DNA of 64,000 nt, from positions 1-64,000 of the forward strand of contig JAIUOR010000033.1 in the NCBI GenBank assembly GCA_020161795.1. The letters run 5' to 3'. This stretch comes from Actinomycetota bacterium (GTDB taxonomy: Bacteria > Actinomycetota > Actinomycetes > Propionibacteriales > Propionibacteriaceae). Positions 8,796 to 17,556 of this stretch are shown piece after piece (position 1 is the stretch's first letter; each line of letters opens with the position of its first letter). The position numbers and the translations under genes were made by a program. Under the pieces are notes generated by a model, which saw only the letters and a program-made list of their open reading frames with translations, was not told the origin of the DNA and made no database searches.

Positions 8796-10853
8796 ATGAC
8801 TCCGGCCAACCCGCTCGCCACCCGCTCGGCGCTGCCCTTCGAGCTGCCCGACTTCGCCGCCCTGACTCCTGAGCACTACCGCTCGGCATTCGCCCAGGGC
8901 ATGGTGGAGCACTTGACCGAGCTGGCCGTGATCGCCGCCGACCCCGAGCCGCCCACCCAGGTGAACCTGGTCGACGCCTGGGAGGCGACCGGGCAGCTGC
9001 TGGGAAGGGCGGCACTGGCCTTCTTCACCGTGAAGTGGGCCGACACCACCGAGGAGTTGAGCGCGATCGAGGAGGAGATGGCTCCGCTGCTGGCCGCTCA
9101 TTCCGACGCCATCTACCTCGATCCCGCGCTCTACCGCCGAGTGGCAGCCCTGGCGGATCGGGTGGCCGCCGGCGAGACGGACGTGGACGACCAGGCCGGC
9201 TACTGGCTGGAGCGGACCCGGCGGCGGTTCGAGCGGGCCGGCATCGCGTTGCCCGAGGCCGAGCAGGGCCGGCTGCGGGAACTGAACGGCCGGATCGCCG
9301 AACTGCAGTCGAAGTTCGGCCGGCTCGCCCTGGCCGGGATGAACGCGGCCGCGGTGTGGGTGAGCGATGTCGCCGAACTGGACGGCCTCTCCGCCTCCGA
9401 GATCCAGGCCGCCGGCGAGCTGGCCGCCGAACGCGGCCGTCCGGATGCCTGGCTGATCGAGATCGCCAACACCACCGGCCAGCGTCCGCTCGACGTCCTG
9501 ACCAACCGTGCCCTGCGCGAGCGGATTCACCGTGCCGCGATCGGGAAGGGCTTCGGCGGTGAGCACGACACCCGGGCCGTGCTGCTGGAACTCGCCCGGC
9601 TCCGGGCCGAGCGGGCCGGGCTGCTCGGCTTCGCCAACCACGCCGACTACGTGGCCGCCGACGCGTGTGCCAAGACCGCGGACGCGGTATGGGAACGGCT
9701 GACCGGAATGGTGCCCGCGGTGGTCGAGAACGTCGCTGCCGAAGCCGCCGAGCTGGAGGCCGTCCTGCAGCGGCTGGAACCCGGGGCCACCCTGACCCCG
9801 TGGGATTGGCAGTACCTCAGTGAGATCGTCCGGGCCGAGCGGTACGCGCTGGATGCCGGTCTGCTGCGTCCCTACCTGGAGGTTGAGCACGTTCTGCGCG
9901 ACGGCGTGTTCGCCGCTGCCACCGCGCTGTACGGCATCACCTTCGTCGAGCGGACCGATCTGGTGCCCTATCACCCCGACGTGCGAGTGTTCGAGGTGCG
10001 GGAGGCGGACGGAACTCCGCTCGGGCTGTTCCTGGCCGACTTCTTCACCCGCGCCTCCAAGCAGGGCGGGGCCTGGATGAACAACATCGTCGACCAGAAC
10101 CACCTGCTCAGCCAGCTGCCGGTGGTGGTCAACAACTCCAACCTGGTCAAGCCGCCGGCTGGGGAGCCGGCCCTGATGACCTGGGACGACGTGATCACCC
10201 TCTTCCACGAGTTCGGGCATTCCCTGCACGGGCTGCTCTCCGATACCCGCTACCGTTCGCAGTCAGGCACCGAAACCCCGCGTGACTTCGTGGAATACCC
10301 CTCTCAGGTGAACGAGATGTGGGCGCTGGAGCCCTCCCTGCTGGCCAACTACGCGGTTCACGTCGAGACCGGCGAACCGATCCCGGCGCTGTGGATCGAG
10401 ACGCTGCTGGGTTCGACGCTCTTCCAGCAGGGCTTCCAGACCGCGGAGTACCTGGCCGCGGCGCTGCTCGACCAGGTGTGGCACACCACGCCGCTGGACG
10501 AGCTGCCGACCGACCCCGAGCAGGTGGAGGCCTTCGAGAAGGCGGCCCTGGCCAAGGTGGGGCTGGAGTTGCCGCTGGTGCCGCCGCGGTACCGCTCGGC
10601 CTACTTCCGCCACACCTTCGAGGGCGGCTACGACGCCGGCTACTACTCCTACATCTGGTCTGAGGTGCTGGATGCCGACACCGCGGCGTGGATCCGGGCG
10701 ACCGGCGGCCTGACCCGCGAGAACGGCGAGCGGTTCCGCCGCCGGCTGCTCGCGCGGGGTGGCTCGATCGACGCCATGGACGCCTATCGCGACTACCGCG
10801 GTCAGGAGCCCGACCTCACCCATCTGCTGGAGCGGAGGGGACTGCTGCGTTAG
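8796..10853 (+). CDS. M3 family oligopeptidase (Dcp/OpdA type)
   Basis: A 685-residue zinc metallopeptidase, the usual length for bacterial peptidyl-dipeptidase Dcp or oligopeptidase A. The HEXXH site is HEFGH at residues 471-475 (zinc ligands His471 and His475, catalytic Glu472), with the third ligand expected in the following QVNEMWALEPSLL segment. No signal peptide is present, so it should degrade short peptides in the cytoplasm. It stands alone between the DUF2231 gene and the acyl-CoA ligase gene. Distinguishing Dcp from OpdA needs a phylogeny. Confidence 0.93.
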   Translation: MTPANPLATRSALPFELPDFAALTPEHYRSAFAQGMVEHLTELAVIAADPEPPTQVNLVDAWEATGQLLGRAALAFFTVKWADTTEELSAIEEEMAPLLAAHSDAIYLDPALYRRVAALADRVAAGETDVDDQAGYWLERTRRRFERAGIALPEAEQGRLRELNGRIAELQSKFGRLALAGMNAAAVWVSDVAELDGLSASEIQAAGELAAERGRPDAWLIEIANTTGQRPLDVLTNRALRERIHRAAIGKGFGGEHDTRAVLLELARLRAERAGLLGFANHADYVAADACAKTADAVWERLTGMVPAVVENVAAEAAELEAVLQRLEPGATLTPWDWQYLSEIVRAERYALDAGLLRPYLEVEHVLRDGVFAAATALYGITFVERTDLVPYHPDVRVFEVREADGTPLGLFLADFFTRASKQGGAWMNNIVDQNHLLSQLPVVVNNSNLVKPPAGEPALMTWDDVITLFHEFGHSLHGLLSDTRYRSQSGTETPRDFVEYPSQVNEMWALEPSLLANYAVHVETGEPIPALWIETLLGSTLFQQGFQTAEYLAAALLDQVWHTTPLDELPTDPEQVEAFEKAALAKVGLELPLVPPRYRSAYFRHTFEGGYDAGYYSYIWSEVLDADTAAWIRATGGLTRENGERFRRRLLARGGSIDAMDAYRDYRGQEPDLTHLLERRGLLR

Positions 10854-10964
10854 GCAGCATGCTCGCGGGCGCCCGTCGGCTACCGCACTCCACAGTCAGC
10901 TGACGGGAATCGGAGCGGAACCTACGGTAGGGTAACTTAGCGTCGGAGCCGACAGGAGCAGTGG

Positions 10965-12734
10965 ATGGATCCCAACAACATCGCGGTGCGATTCGCCGCG
11001 GCGGCGCTCACCCACGGTCAGCGCCCAGCCACCCGGATCCGGGTGGGCGAGGGGTGGTCCGTCCAGACCTACGAGGAGCTCGGCGCGCGGGCGCGCCGGC
11101 TCGCGGCGCGGTTGATCGACCTCGGCCTGCAGCCGGGCGACCGGGTCGGGCTGTTCGCTCCCAACCTGCCGGAATGGACGCTGGTCGACCTGGCCTGCCT
11201 CACCGCCGGGCTGGTGGTCGTCCCGCTCTACCCGACCAGCACGACCGATCAGGCCGTGCACATCCTGGCCGATGCGGGGTGCCGGCTGCTCTTCGTGGAT
11301 GGCGCCGAGCGCTGGCAGCGGATCGCCGCGGCTGAGCTGCCCACCCTGGAACGGGTGGTGAGCTTCACCGTCGCGGGGGACCTGCCCGTCCTGGCCGACG
11401 AGCTGGACGCCGCTCCCGTCCCCGACCTGGTGGACGAGCGTCTGGCGGCCGTCACCGGTGACGATCTGGCGACCATCGTCTACACCTCCGGCACCACCGG
11501 CCTACCGAAGGGCGTGATGCTCAGCCACCGCGGCTTCGTCCATCAACTCGAGGTGCTCACCCGCTCGCTGAAGATCAATCCCGACGACTCCTCGCTCTGC
11601 TTCCTGCCGCTCAGCCATGCCCTGGAGCGCGCGTGGACCTTCGTTGTGCTCTGCTGCGGCGCGCAGAACACCTACGTCCCCGATCCCCGGACGGTGGCCG
11701 AGCAACTCGTGCTGGCCGAACCGACCCTGCTGGTCAGCGTTCCGCGACTGTACGAGAAGGTCTTCGCCACGGCCCATGACAAGGTGGCCGACTCGGGCGC
11801 GAAGCGGCGGATCATGGCCTGGTCGCTGCGAGTGGGCAGCGAATACCACCGGGCGAGGATCGCCGGCCGCCGGCCATCGGTGATGGCCCGCGCGAAGTAC
11901 CGCCTGGCCGACCGGCTGGTGTTGGGCACCATCCGGTCGGCGCTGGGCGGTCCGAAGTCGGTGCTGGCCTGCGGCGGCGCCCCGCTGCGCCAGGAGATCG
12001 AGGAGTTCTTCCTCGCCTGCGGCCTGCTGGTGCTGCAGGGCTACGGGCTGACCGAGGCATCGCCCCTGGTCAGCTTCCCCTCCCCGCAGGCCTATCGGTT
12101 CGGCACCGTCGGCCAGGTGATCGAGGGCGCTCAGGTGCGGCTCACCGACGAGGGCGAGATCTGTTACCAGGGCCCGAACCTGATGCTGGGCTACTGGGGA
12201 CAGCCCGAGGCCACAGCCGAGGTGCTCCGCGACGGCTGGCTGCATACCGGCGATGTCGGCGAGGTGGACGCCGACGGCTACCTGAAGATCACCGACCGGA
12301 TCAAGGACCTGATCGTCACCAGCAACGGCAAGAACATCGCGCCCGCCCCGATCGAGGGCATGCTGGCCGCCGACCCGCTGCTGGAGTACACAGCGCTGCT
12401 GGGGGACAACCGTCCCTACCTGACCTTGCTGGTCTCGCCTTCACTGCCCCACCTGGAGGACATCGGACGCCAGTTGCAGCTCACCTGGGAGCACCGCGAC
12501 GAACTGCTCGGTCACCCGGCGATCCTGGACGAGATCAAGCGCCGGGTGGGCGCCATGACCGAGCGGCTGGCAGCGCACGAGCAGATCCGCGACCTACGGG
12601 TGCTGATCGAGGAGTTCACCCAGGAGAACGGCCTGCTCACCCCCACCCTGAAGGTCAAGCGGCGCGAGGTGGAGAAGCGCTTCGCCGCCCTGGTCGACGA
12701 GATGTACGCCAAGGCCGGCCGGCCCCGCTCCTAG
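10965..12734 (+). CDS. Long-chain fatty acid-CoA ligase (AMP-forming, FadD15-like)
   Basis: A 589-residue adenylate-forming enzyme. The phosphate-binding loop YTSGTTGLPKG starts at residue 173. The A5 region GYGLTEASP and the hinge ITDRIKDLIVTSNGKNIAP near residue 445 follow in the usual order. It activates a carboxylic acid, probably a long-chain fatty acid, to the acyl-CoA. The length and ITDRIKDLIVTSNGK signature match the FadD15 group more than the shorter FadD at 32706-34409. The start is supported by AGGAG 7 bases upstream. Upstream, 10895-10904 holds a 10-bp palindrome (GTCAGCTGAC) that may be regulatory. Confidence 0.9.
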   Translation: MDPNNIAVRFAAAALTHGQRPATRIRVGEGWSVQTYEELGARARRLAARLIDLGLQPGDRVGLFAPNLPEWTLVDLACLTAGLVVVPLYPTSTTDQAVHILADAGCRLLFVDGAERWQRIAAAELPTLERVVSFTVAGDLPVLADELDAAPVPDLVDERLAAVTGDDLATIVYTSGTTGLPKGVMLSHRGFVHQLEVLTRSLKINPDDSSLCFLPLSHALERAWTFVVLCCGAQNTYVPDPRTVAEQLVLAEPTLLVSVPRLYEKVFATAHDKVADSGAKRRIMAWSLRVGSEYHRARIAGRRPSVMARAKYRLADRLVLGTIRSALGGPKSVLACGGAPLRQEIEEFFLACGLLVLQGYGLTEASPLVSFPSPQAYRFGTVGQVIEGAQVRLTDEGEICYQGPNLMLGYWGQPEATAEVLRDGWLHTGDVGEVDADGYLKITDRIKDLIVTSNGKNIAPAPIEGMLAADPLLEYTALLGDNRPYLTLLVSPSLPHLEDIGRQLQLTWEHRDELLGHPAILDEIKRRVGAMTERLAAHEQIRDLRVLIEEFTQENGLLTPTLKVKRREVEKRFAALVDEMYAKAGRPRS

Positions 12735-12738
12735 GCAG

Positions 12739-12813
12739 GTGCACTAATTGCCACATAGTGGCTCTGCGCGACGTATTTTGCGGGCCGGAGCGTCTATGTG
12801 GCAGAAAGTGCAC
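12739..12813. repeat. Long inverted repeat between convergent genes
   Basis: Two 19-base arms, 12739-12757 and 12795-12813, are inverted copies matching at 16 of 19 positions (outer GTGCACT and inner TGCCACATA identical), separated by 37 bases. The element fills most of the gap between the convergent acyl-CoA ligase and threonine synthase genes. Transcribed either way it gives a long stem, so it may act as a bidirectional terminator. Its shape also fits a dispersed palindromic repeat. Confidence 0.8.
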
Positions 12814-12857
12814 GCCCCGGAGGGGCAAGCGGGTCAGCGGAGGGTGGCGTGCCGGGC

Positions 12858-14294
12858 TCAGCCGTCCACGACGGAGGCGATCAGGGCCTTCAGCGCCCCG
12901 GCGTCCCGGGGCAGGTCGACGACGTGACGGGGTAGATCCTCCAGGCCGTCGAAGGCGGCGGGACGGTCGGGCTCCCGGCCGATCGCCTCCACGATCGTGG
13001 CGGCGAACTTCACCGGTAGTGCGGTCTCCAGCACGACCATCGGCACGCCGGGTTCGGTGAACCGGACGGCGACGCCGACTCCGTCGGCGGTGTGCGGGTC
13101 GATGAGCACACCGCTACGCCGCCAGGTGGCGGCGATGGTGGCCACCCGGTTGGCATGGCTGGACGAGGCCGAGACGAACCCGTAGTGCTCCCGGAGGGTC
13201 GCGAACTCCGGGGTCTCCGAGAGGTCGAAGGAACCGTGGCGGGCCAGCTCGTCGCCGAACAGCGCGCGCACCCGGACGCCGTCGCGTCCCAGCAGGTCGA
13301 AGACGAAGCGCTCGAAGTTGCTCGCCTTGGAGATGTCCATCGACGGGCTGGAGGTCGCCTGGGTCTCGGCGGAGGAGCGCACCCGGTAGACCCCGGTGCG
13401 GAAGAACTCGTCCAGCACGTTGTTCTCGTTGGTCGCCAGCACCAGGTCCCTGATCGGCAGCCCCATCATCCGCGCGACGTGACCGGCGCAGATGTTGCCG
13501 AAGTTGCCGCTGGGGACGCAGAACGACACCACCTGGTCGTCGGAGGTCGTCACGCGCAGCCAGGCGGCGACGTAGTAGACCACCTGGGCGACCAGCCGGG
13601 CCCAGTTGATCGAGTTCACCGCGCCGAGCGAGTAGCGCTCCTTGAACGCCAGATCGCCGGCGACCTCCTTGACCAGATCCTGGCAGTCGTCGAAGACCCC
13701 GTCGACGGCGATGTTCACGATCGCCGGATCGTCGATGGAGAACATCTGGGCCTGCTGGAAGGGGGTCATCCGGCCGGCCGGGGTGAGCATGAAGACCCGG
13801 ACCCCGTGCCGTCCGCGCATCGCGTACTCGGCGGCCGAGCCGGTGTCGCCCGACGTGGCGCCCAGGATGTTCAGCTCGGCTCCGCGCCGGGTCAGTTCGT
13901 ACTCGAACAGCTGGCCGAGCAGCTGCATCGCCATGTCCTTGAAGGCGGCGGTCGGTCCGTTCGAGAGGTGCGCCAGCTTCATCCCGTCGCCGAGGTCGGT
14001 GACCGGGACGATCGCCGGATCGGAGAAGACCTCGCCGTTGTAGGCCCGCTCGCAGATGCCGCGCAGGTCCTCGTCCGGAATGCCGTCGATGAACAGCGAC
14101 AGGACGGAGTGCGCCAGCGCGGCGTAGCCCTGCTCGTCCAGCAGCGAGCGCCATTCGGCCAGCCGAGCGGGCCCGACGCGCGGATACTCGCTCGGCAGGT
14201 AGAGCCCGCCGTCGGGCGCCAGGCCTTCCAGCAGGATGTCCCAGAAGCCCAGTTCCGGGTCGCCGGGCAGGCCGCGGGTCGAGAGATAGCGCAC
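12858..14294 (-). CDS. thrC: Threonine synthase
   Basis: A 478-residue PLP enzyme converting O-phosphohomoserine to threonine. The N-terminus MRYLSTRG and the PLP-lysine region GPTAAFKDMAMQLLGQ (Lys119) are characteristic, followed by GATSGDTGSAAEYAMRG, which binds the cofactor phosphate. The length fits the long (E. coli/yeast-type) threonine synthases. It is not beside hom or thrB, so it is transcribed on its own, divergent from the coiled-coil genes. Confidence 0.95.
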   Translation of the reverse strand: MRYLSTRGLPGDPELGFWDILLEGLAPDGGLYLPSEYPRVGPARLAEWRSLLDEQGYAALAHSVLSLFIDGIPDEDLRGICERAYNGEVFSDPAIVPVTDLGDGMKLAHLSNGPTAAFKDMAMQLLGQLFEYELTRRGAELNILGATSGDTGSAAEYAMRGRHGVRVFMLTPAGRMTPFQQAQMFSIDDPAIVNIAVDGVFDDCQDLVKEVAGDLAFKERYSLGAVNSINWARLVAQVVYYVAAWLRVTTSDDQVVSFCVPSGNFGNICAGHVARMMGLPIRDLVLATNENNVLDEFFRTGVYRVRSSAETQATSSPSMDISKASNFERFVFDLLGRDGVRVRALFGDELARHGSFDLSETPEFATLREHYGFVSASSSHANRVATIAATWRRSGVLIDPHTADGVGVAVRFTEPGVPMVVLETALPVKFAATIVEAIGREPDRPAAFDGLEDLPRHVVDLPRDAGALKALIASVVDG

Positions 14295-14492
14295 GGCCGA
14301 ACTCTACCGAACGACCGCTGCCCGCCCGCTCTGGGGCACCCGGCGCACAGGTTGGGGCGAGTGGGGTTGGTGGGGACGAGTGGGACGCCCCCGCGACATC
14401 GGCGCCGGGATTCCTGGAGGGTTGGTTCATGGATTCCCCAGAAACCGGCTTCCGAGTTGCACCGGCCATAGCAGGCGGGGAGGATGGCAGGC

Positions 14493-15923
14493 ATGTTGGA
14501 TCAGCACTCGTCGGCCATGGGGCCGACCGCCGGCGAGTCGACCCAGCATGCTTCAGCGGTGATCGCTCAGGCGCAGATCCTCGCCGACCGCCTGCTGGCC
14601 GAGGCCAATGCGGAGGTCGAGCAGTTGCGCGGCGAGATCGAGCAGTTGCGCGCCGAGCGCGATGGACTGGAACGCGATCTGGTCGACCGTCGGCGGGAGA
14701 TCGAACTCTCGCTCGCCGAGGCGACGCACCGGTTGGACGAGGCCCGCCAGGATGCCGTGGCGCTGGTGAACGATGCCAGCGAGCAGGCCGCCCTGCTGAC
14801 CTCCACCGCGCAGCGCAACTCCGATCAGCTGCTCGACCAGACCCAGGCGGAGGCGGCACGCCTCGCCGAGGAGGCAGAGCAGCGTGCGCAACAGGTGCGC
14901 GCGGAGGCCGAGGAGTTCGAGGCCGCGGCGCACGAGCGCGCCGAGGCTCGCTTGGCCGAGGTCGAGGCCATCGTCACCGACCGTTACCAGCGGCTGGATT
15001 CCGAGCAGGCCTCCCGCCAGGTGACGGTCGATCGCGAGATCGGACGACTGCGCACCGAGTTCGAGCGTGAAATCGGCGCGCAGCGGGATGCCGCCGCCGA
15101 GGAGCTGGAGGCGGTGCGGGCGCAGATCGCCGCCGAGCGGCAGGCCTGGGACGACGAACTGGCCCAGGCGACGGCGCAGGCGCAGGCCGAACGCGAGCAG
15201 CTGGCGGCCGAGGCCCAGGCGAGCGCCGAGGAGCAGTTGGCCGCCGCGGCCGCGCATACCGCCTGGACCGAGCAGGCCATGGCCGAACTCCGCGCCGGCG
15301 CCGAGGACGATGCCGCTCAGACCCTCAAGCAGGCTCATCAGCAGGCCGAACAGCATCTGGCCGCGATTCGTGCCCAGTCCGCCGAACTGCTGGAGACGAC
15401 CACCGCCAAGGTGGAATCGCGCAGCGCCCAGGCCGAGGCGCTCGCCGCCGACCGGGAGGCCCGGGCCGCGGCCCTGCTGGAAGCCGCCGAGCGAGACGCC
15501 GTACGCACCCGGCAGACCGCGTCCGACGAGGCCGCGCGACTGCTCGCGCACGCCGAATCCGAGGCGCGGGCCCAGGTCGAGCGGGCCGAGCGCCGGCTGG
15601 CCGAAGCCGAGGGGATGGCCAGGGTCGTCCGGGAACGTACGGCCGCGGAGCTGGAACAGCTGCAGCGCGAGACCTGGGACAAGGCGCGTGCCACGCGCGA
15701 GGAGGCGATCGCCCTGCTCGCGCAGGCAAGGACCGACGCGGATGCCGTCCGCGGCGAGGCGCGTGGGATGATGGAGCGCGCCCGTAGCGAGGTGGCGGTG
15801 CTGGCCAGGCGGCGTGACGACATCAGCGCTCAGCTCGGCCACCTTTCCGGAGTGATCGAGGCTTTGGCGGTACCGGAGCGCCCGGCGGAGACGGGCGAGA
15901 CTAAGGATGATCGAGATGAGTGA
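14493..15923 (+). CDS. Large alanine/glutamate-rich coiled-coil protein
   Basis: A 476-residue protein that is almost entirely predicted coiled coil (about residues 15-450), rich in Ala, Glu, Gln and Arg, with no membrane segment or signal peptide. I chose the ATG at 14493 because GGAGG lies nine bases before it; the ATG at 14484 directly abuts that site. The gene overlaps the next, which carries a DivIVA-type N-terminus. Such pairs recall the actinobacterial polar-growth cytoskeletal proteins (Scy/FilP/DivIVA group), but I see no diagnostic motif in this member, so the link is inferred from context and composition. Confidence 0.75.
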   Translation: MLDQHSSAMGPTAGESTQHASAVIAQAQILADRLLAEANAEVEQLRGEIEQLRAERDGLERDLVDRRREIELSLAEATHRLDEARQDAVALVNDASEQAALLTSTAQRNSDQLLDQTQAEAARLAEEAEQRAQQVRAEAEEFEAAAHERAEARLAEVEAIVTDRYQRLDSEQASRQVTVDREIGRLRTEFEREIGAQRDAAAEELEAVRAQIAAERQAWDDELAQATAQAQAEREQLAAEAQASAEEQLAAAAAHTAWTEQAMAELRAGAEDDAAQTLKQAHQQAEQHLAAIRAQSAELLETTTAKVESRSAQAEALAADREARAAALLEAAERDAVRTRQTASDEAARLLAHAESEARAQVERAERRLAEAEGMARVVRERTAAELEQLQRETWDKARATREEAIALLAQARTDADAVRGEARGMMERARSEVAVLARRRDDISAQLGHLSGVIEALAVPERPAETGETKDDRDE

Positions 15924-16959
15924 TGTGACGTTCCGCACGGTGATGCGCGGCTACGACCCCAGCGAGGTGGAGCGGACGGTCGGCCAGCTGCGCCAGGCCG
16001 CCGATCAGGCCCGCGCCGAGGCTGCCGATCGGACGGTCGAGGTGACCAAGCTGCGCGGACAGCTCGCCGACAGCGAGACCCGTCTCGCCGCCCAGGCGGC
16101 CGCGCAGGACGAGCAGGCGCAGGCCGCGCCGCCCAGCTTCAAGGATCTCGGTGCGCGGGTGGGGAAGATCCTCTCGCTGGCCGATGCCGAGGCCAAGGAG
16201 TTGGTGGCCAAGGCGACCGCCGAGGCCGGCGCGCTGACCGAGCAGACCCGCGCCGAGGCCGAGCAGGTACGTGGCTCCGCCGAGAGCTATGCCACCGAGG
16301 TGCGTTCGAAGGCGGAGGCCGACGCCGCGCGCCTGGTCGAGTCCGCCAAGCGTGAATCGGACGACATCCTCGACCACGCCGACCGCGAGGCGACCGCCCG
16401 CCGCGAGGAGGCCGAAGCCGTCTACGAGCACCAGCGGGCCCGCGCCGCGGCCGCGGCGGCCGACTTCGAGCGGACCCTCGCCGAGCGGCGCGACAAGGCA
16501 GCCGTGGAGTTCGCCGAGCAGATGGCAGCCAACGAGGCCGCGATCGCTCGTGCCGAAGAGCGGCAGGCAGCGGTCGAGGCCGAGTCCGAGCGGCTCCGGG
16601 CCGAGGCCTCAGCCCAGGCCGAGTCGATCGTCAGGTCCGCCCAGGACGAGGCCGCCGGCACGGTCTCCGCCGCCCGCGCCCAGGCCGAGAAGGTGCGCCG
16701 CGAGTCGGATCGGGAACTGCAGGCCGCCATCGCCCGCCGCGACGCGATCACCGCCCAGCTGTCCAACGTCCGTCAGATGCTGGCGACCCTCAGCGGCACC
16801 AGCATCGTCGATCCGCTGGAGGCCTTCACGGTTCCCGCCGAAGAGGTTCCCGTCGATCCCGAGCCGGTCGCCGAGGCCGACCAGGAGGTCGAGGAGGCCG
16901 CAGAGGACGTAGCAGAAGCCGCGGAAGAGGCTTCGGAGGAGTCGCAGCACGCCGGCTGA
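15916..16959 (+). CDS. DivIVA-domain coiled-coil protein
   Basis: A 347-residue protein beginning with a short DivIVA-like segment (VTFRTVMRGYDPSEVERTV, residues 4-22), which in DivIVA proteins mediates membrane-curvature sensing and dimerisation. A long Ala/Glu-rich coiled coil follows to about residue 295, then an acidic tail. The ATG at 15916 is preferred over 15907 since AAGGA sits eight bases before it. It overlaps the stop of the upstream coiled-coil gene, so the two are probably co-translated and may co-assemble. A role in polar growth, septum placement or a cytoplasmic scaffold is likely; the exact one is unknown. Confidence 0.8.
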   Translation: MSDVTFRTVMRGYDPSEVERTVGQLRQAADQARAEAADRTVEVTKLRGQLADSETRLAAQAAAQDEQAQAAPPSFKDLGARVGKILSLADAEAKELVAKATAEAGALTEQTRAEAEQVRGSAESYATEVRSKAEADAARLVESAKRESDDILDHADREATARREEAEAVYEHQRARAAAAAADFERTLAERRDKAAVEFAEQMAANEAAIARAEERQAAVEAESERLRAEASAQAESIVRSAQDEAAGTVSAARAQAEKVRRESDRELQAAIARRDAITAQLSNVRQMLATLSGTSIVDPLEAFTVPAEEVPVDPEPVAEADQEVEEAAEDVAEAAEEASEESQHAG

Positions 16960-17005
16960 GCCCGGTCGCCGGCCGATGGCCGCTGGTGAGCGGAGCGAGG
17001 TCCTG

Positions 17006-17173
17006 TTACGAAAGTCGTTCGAACCAGCCGTTGAGAACGGTGGCCTGAACGGTGACGGTGTAGCGGACGGCGAGTTCGTCGTAGCGGGTGGCGAAGGCTT
17101 GTTGGTGTTGGAGCTTGTCGATACCGCATTCGACCGCGTGACAGTCGTCGTGGGCGGCCGGGCTGAACGCTGA
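17006..17173 (-). pseudogene. Remnant of an IS5-family transposase C-terminus
   Basis: The minus-strand frame ends with about 55 residues (HAVECGIDKL, then FATRYDELAVRY, then a C-terminal NGWFERL) that match the usual C-terminus of IS5-family transposases, where ECGIN..L and ATRYDKLAVRYEATV are conserved. The catalytic DDE core and the N-terminus are missing. Upstream in-frame sequence to 17248 does not resemble a transposase. This is decayed mobile-element debris in a 597-base non-coding stretch. I found no terminal inverted repeats. Confidence 0.6.
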
Positions 17174-17280
17174 GGGCCGCTCCCGGCGTCGACCACGGCT
17201 TTCCCAGGCGATCACCCTCCATCCGTGGTTCAGGTGTTCACCTTTCACCGTCGCAAGTGTTCAGTTTTCGAACATCTCCG

Positions 17281-17388
17281 ACGCCCTGGAAGGCGACGTC
17301 CGATCTGCTGGACGACGTCAACGACTTCGATCGGGCGGCCGTGGAGACCCACGCCAAGGCGTGGACTCCGGATCAGATGAAACCCTGA
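17281..17388 (+). pseudogene. Possible C-terminal gene fragment
   Basis: A short plus-strand frame (reading WKATSDLLDDVNDFD, then ETHAKAWTPDQMKP and a stop at 17386-17388) has protein-like composition but no start codon or upstream continuation. It lies beside the transposase remnant and may be the tail of a gene cut by the element. I do not recognise the family. From 17389 to the aldo/keto reductase start at 17557 I see nothing else. Confidence 0.25.
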
Positions 17389-17556
17389 CCCCCTGGTCGG
17401 GGCACGGGGATAGGTGGCGGCCCGTCGTGCCCCGATGAGCGGGCGCCACACCCCGTCGGGTCCGGTAGCTGAGGCCAGTTGCCGGGCCCGACATCCTCGT
17501 TGGCGGCGGCCCTCAGAGCGGGAGTAGGGTCGTGGCCCATCGCGAGGAGGCAATCA

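Noticed and set aside
8658-10229. 523-residue minus-strand frame opposite the M3 peptidase
   Set aside because: Antisense shadow of a gene with an intact HEXXH motif; no motif of its own.
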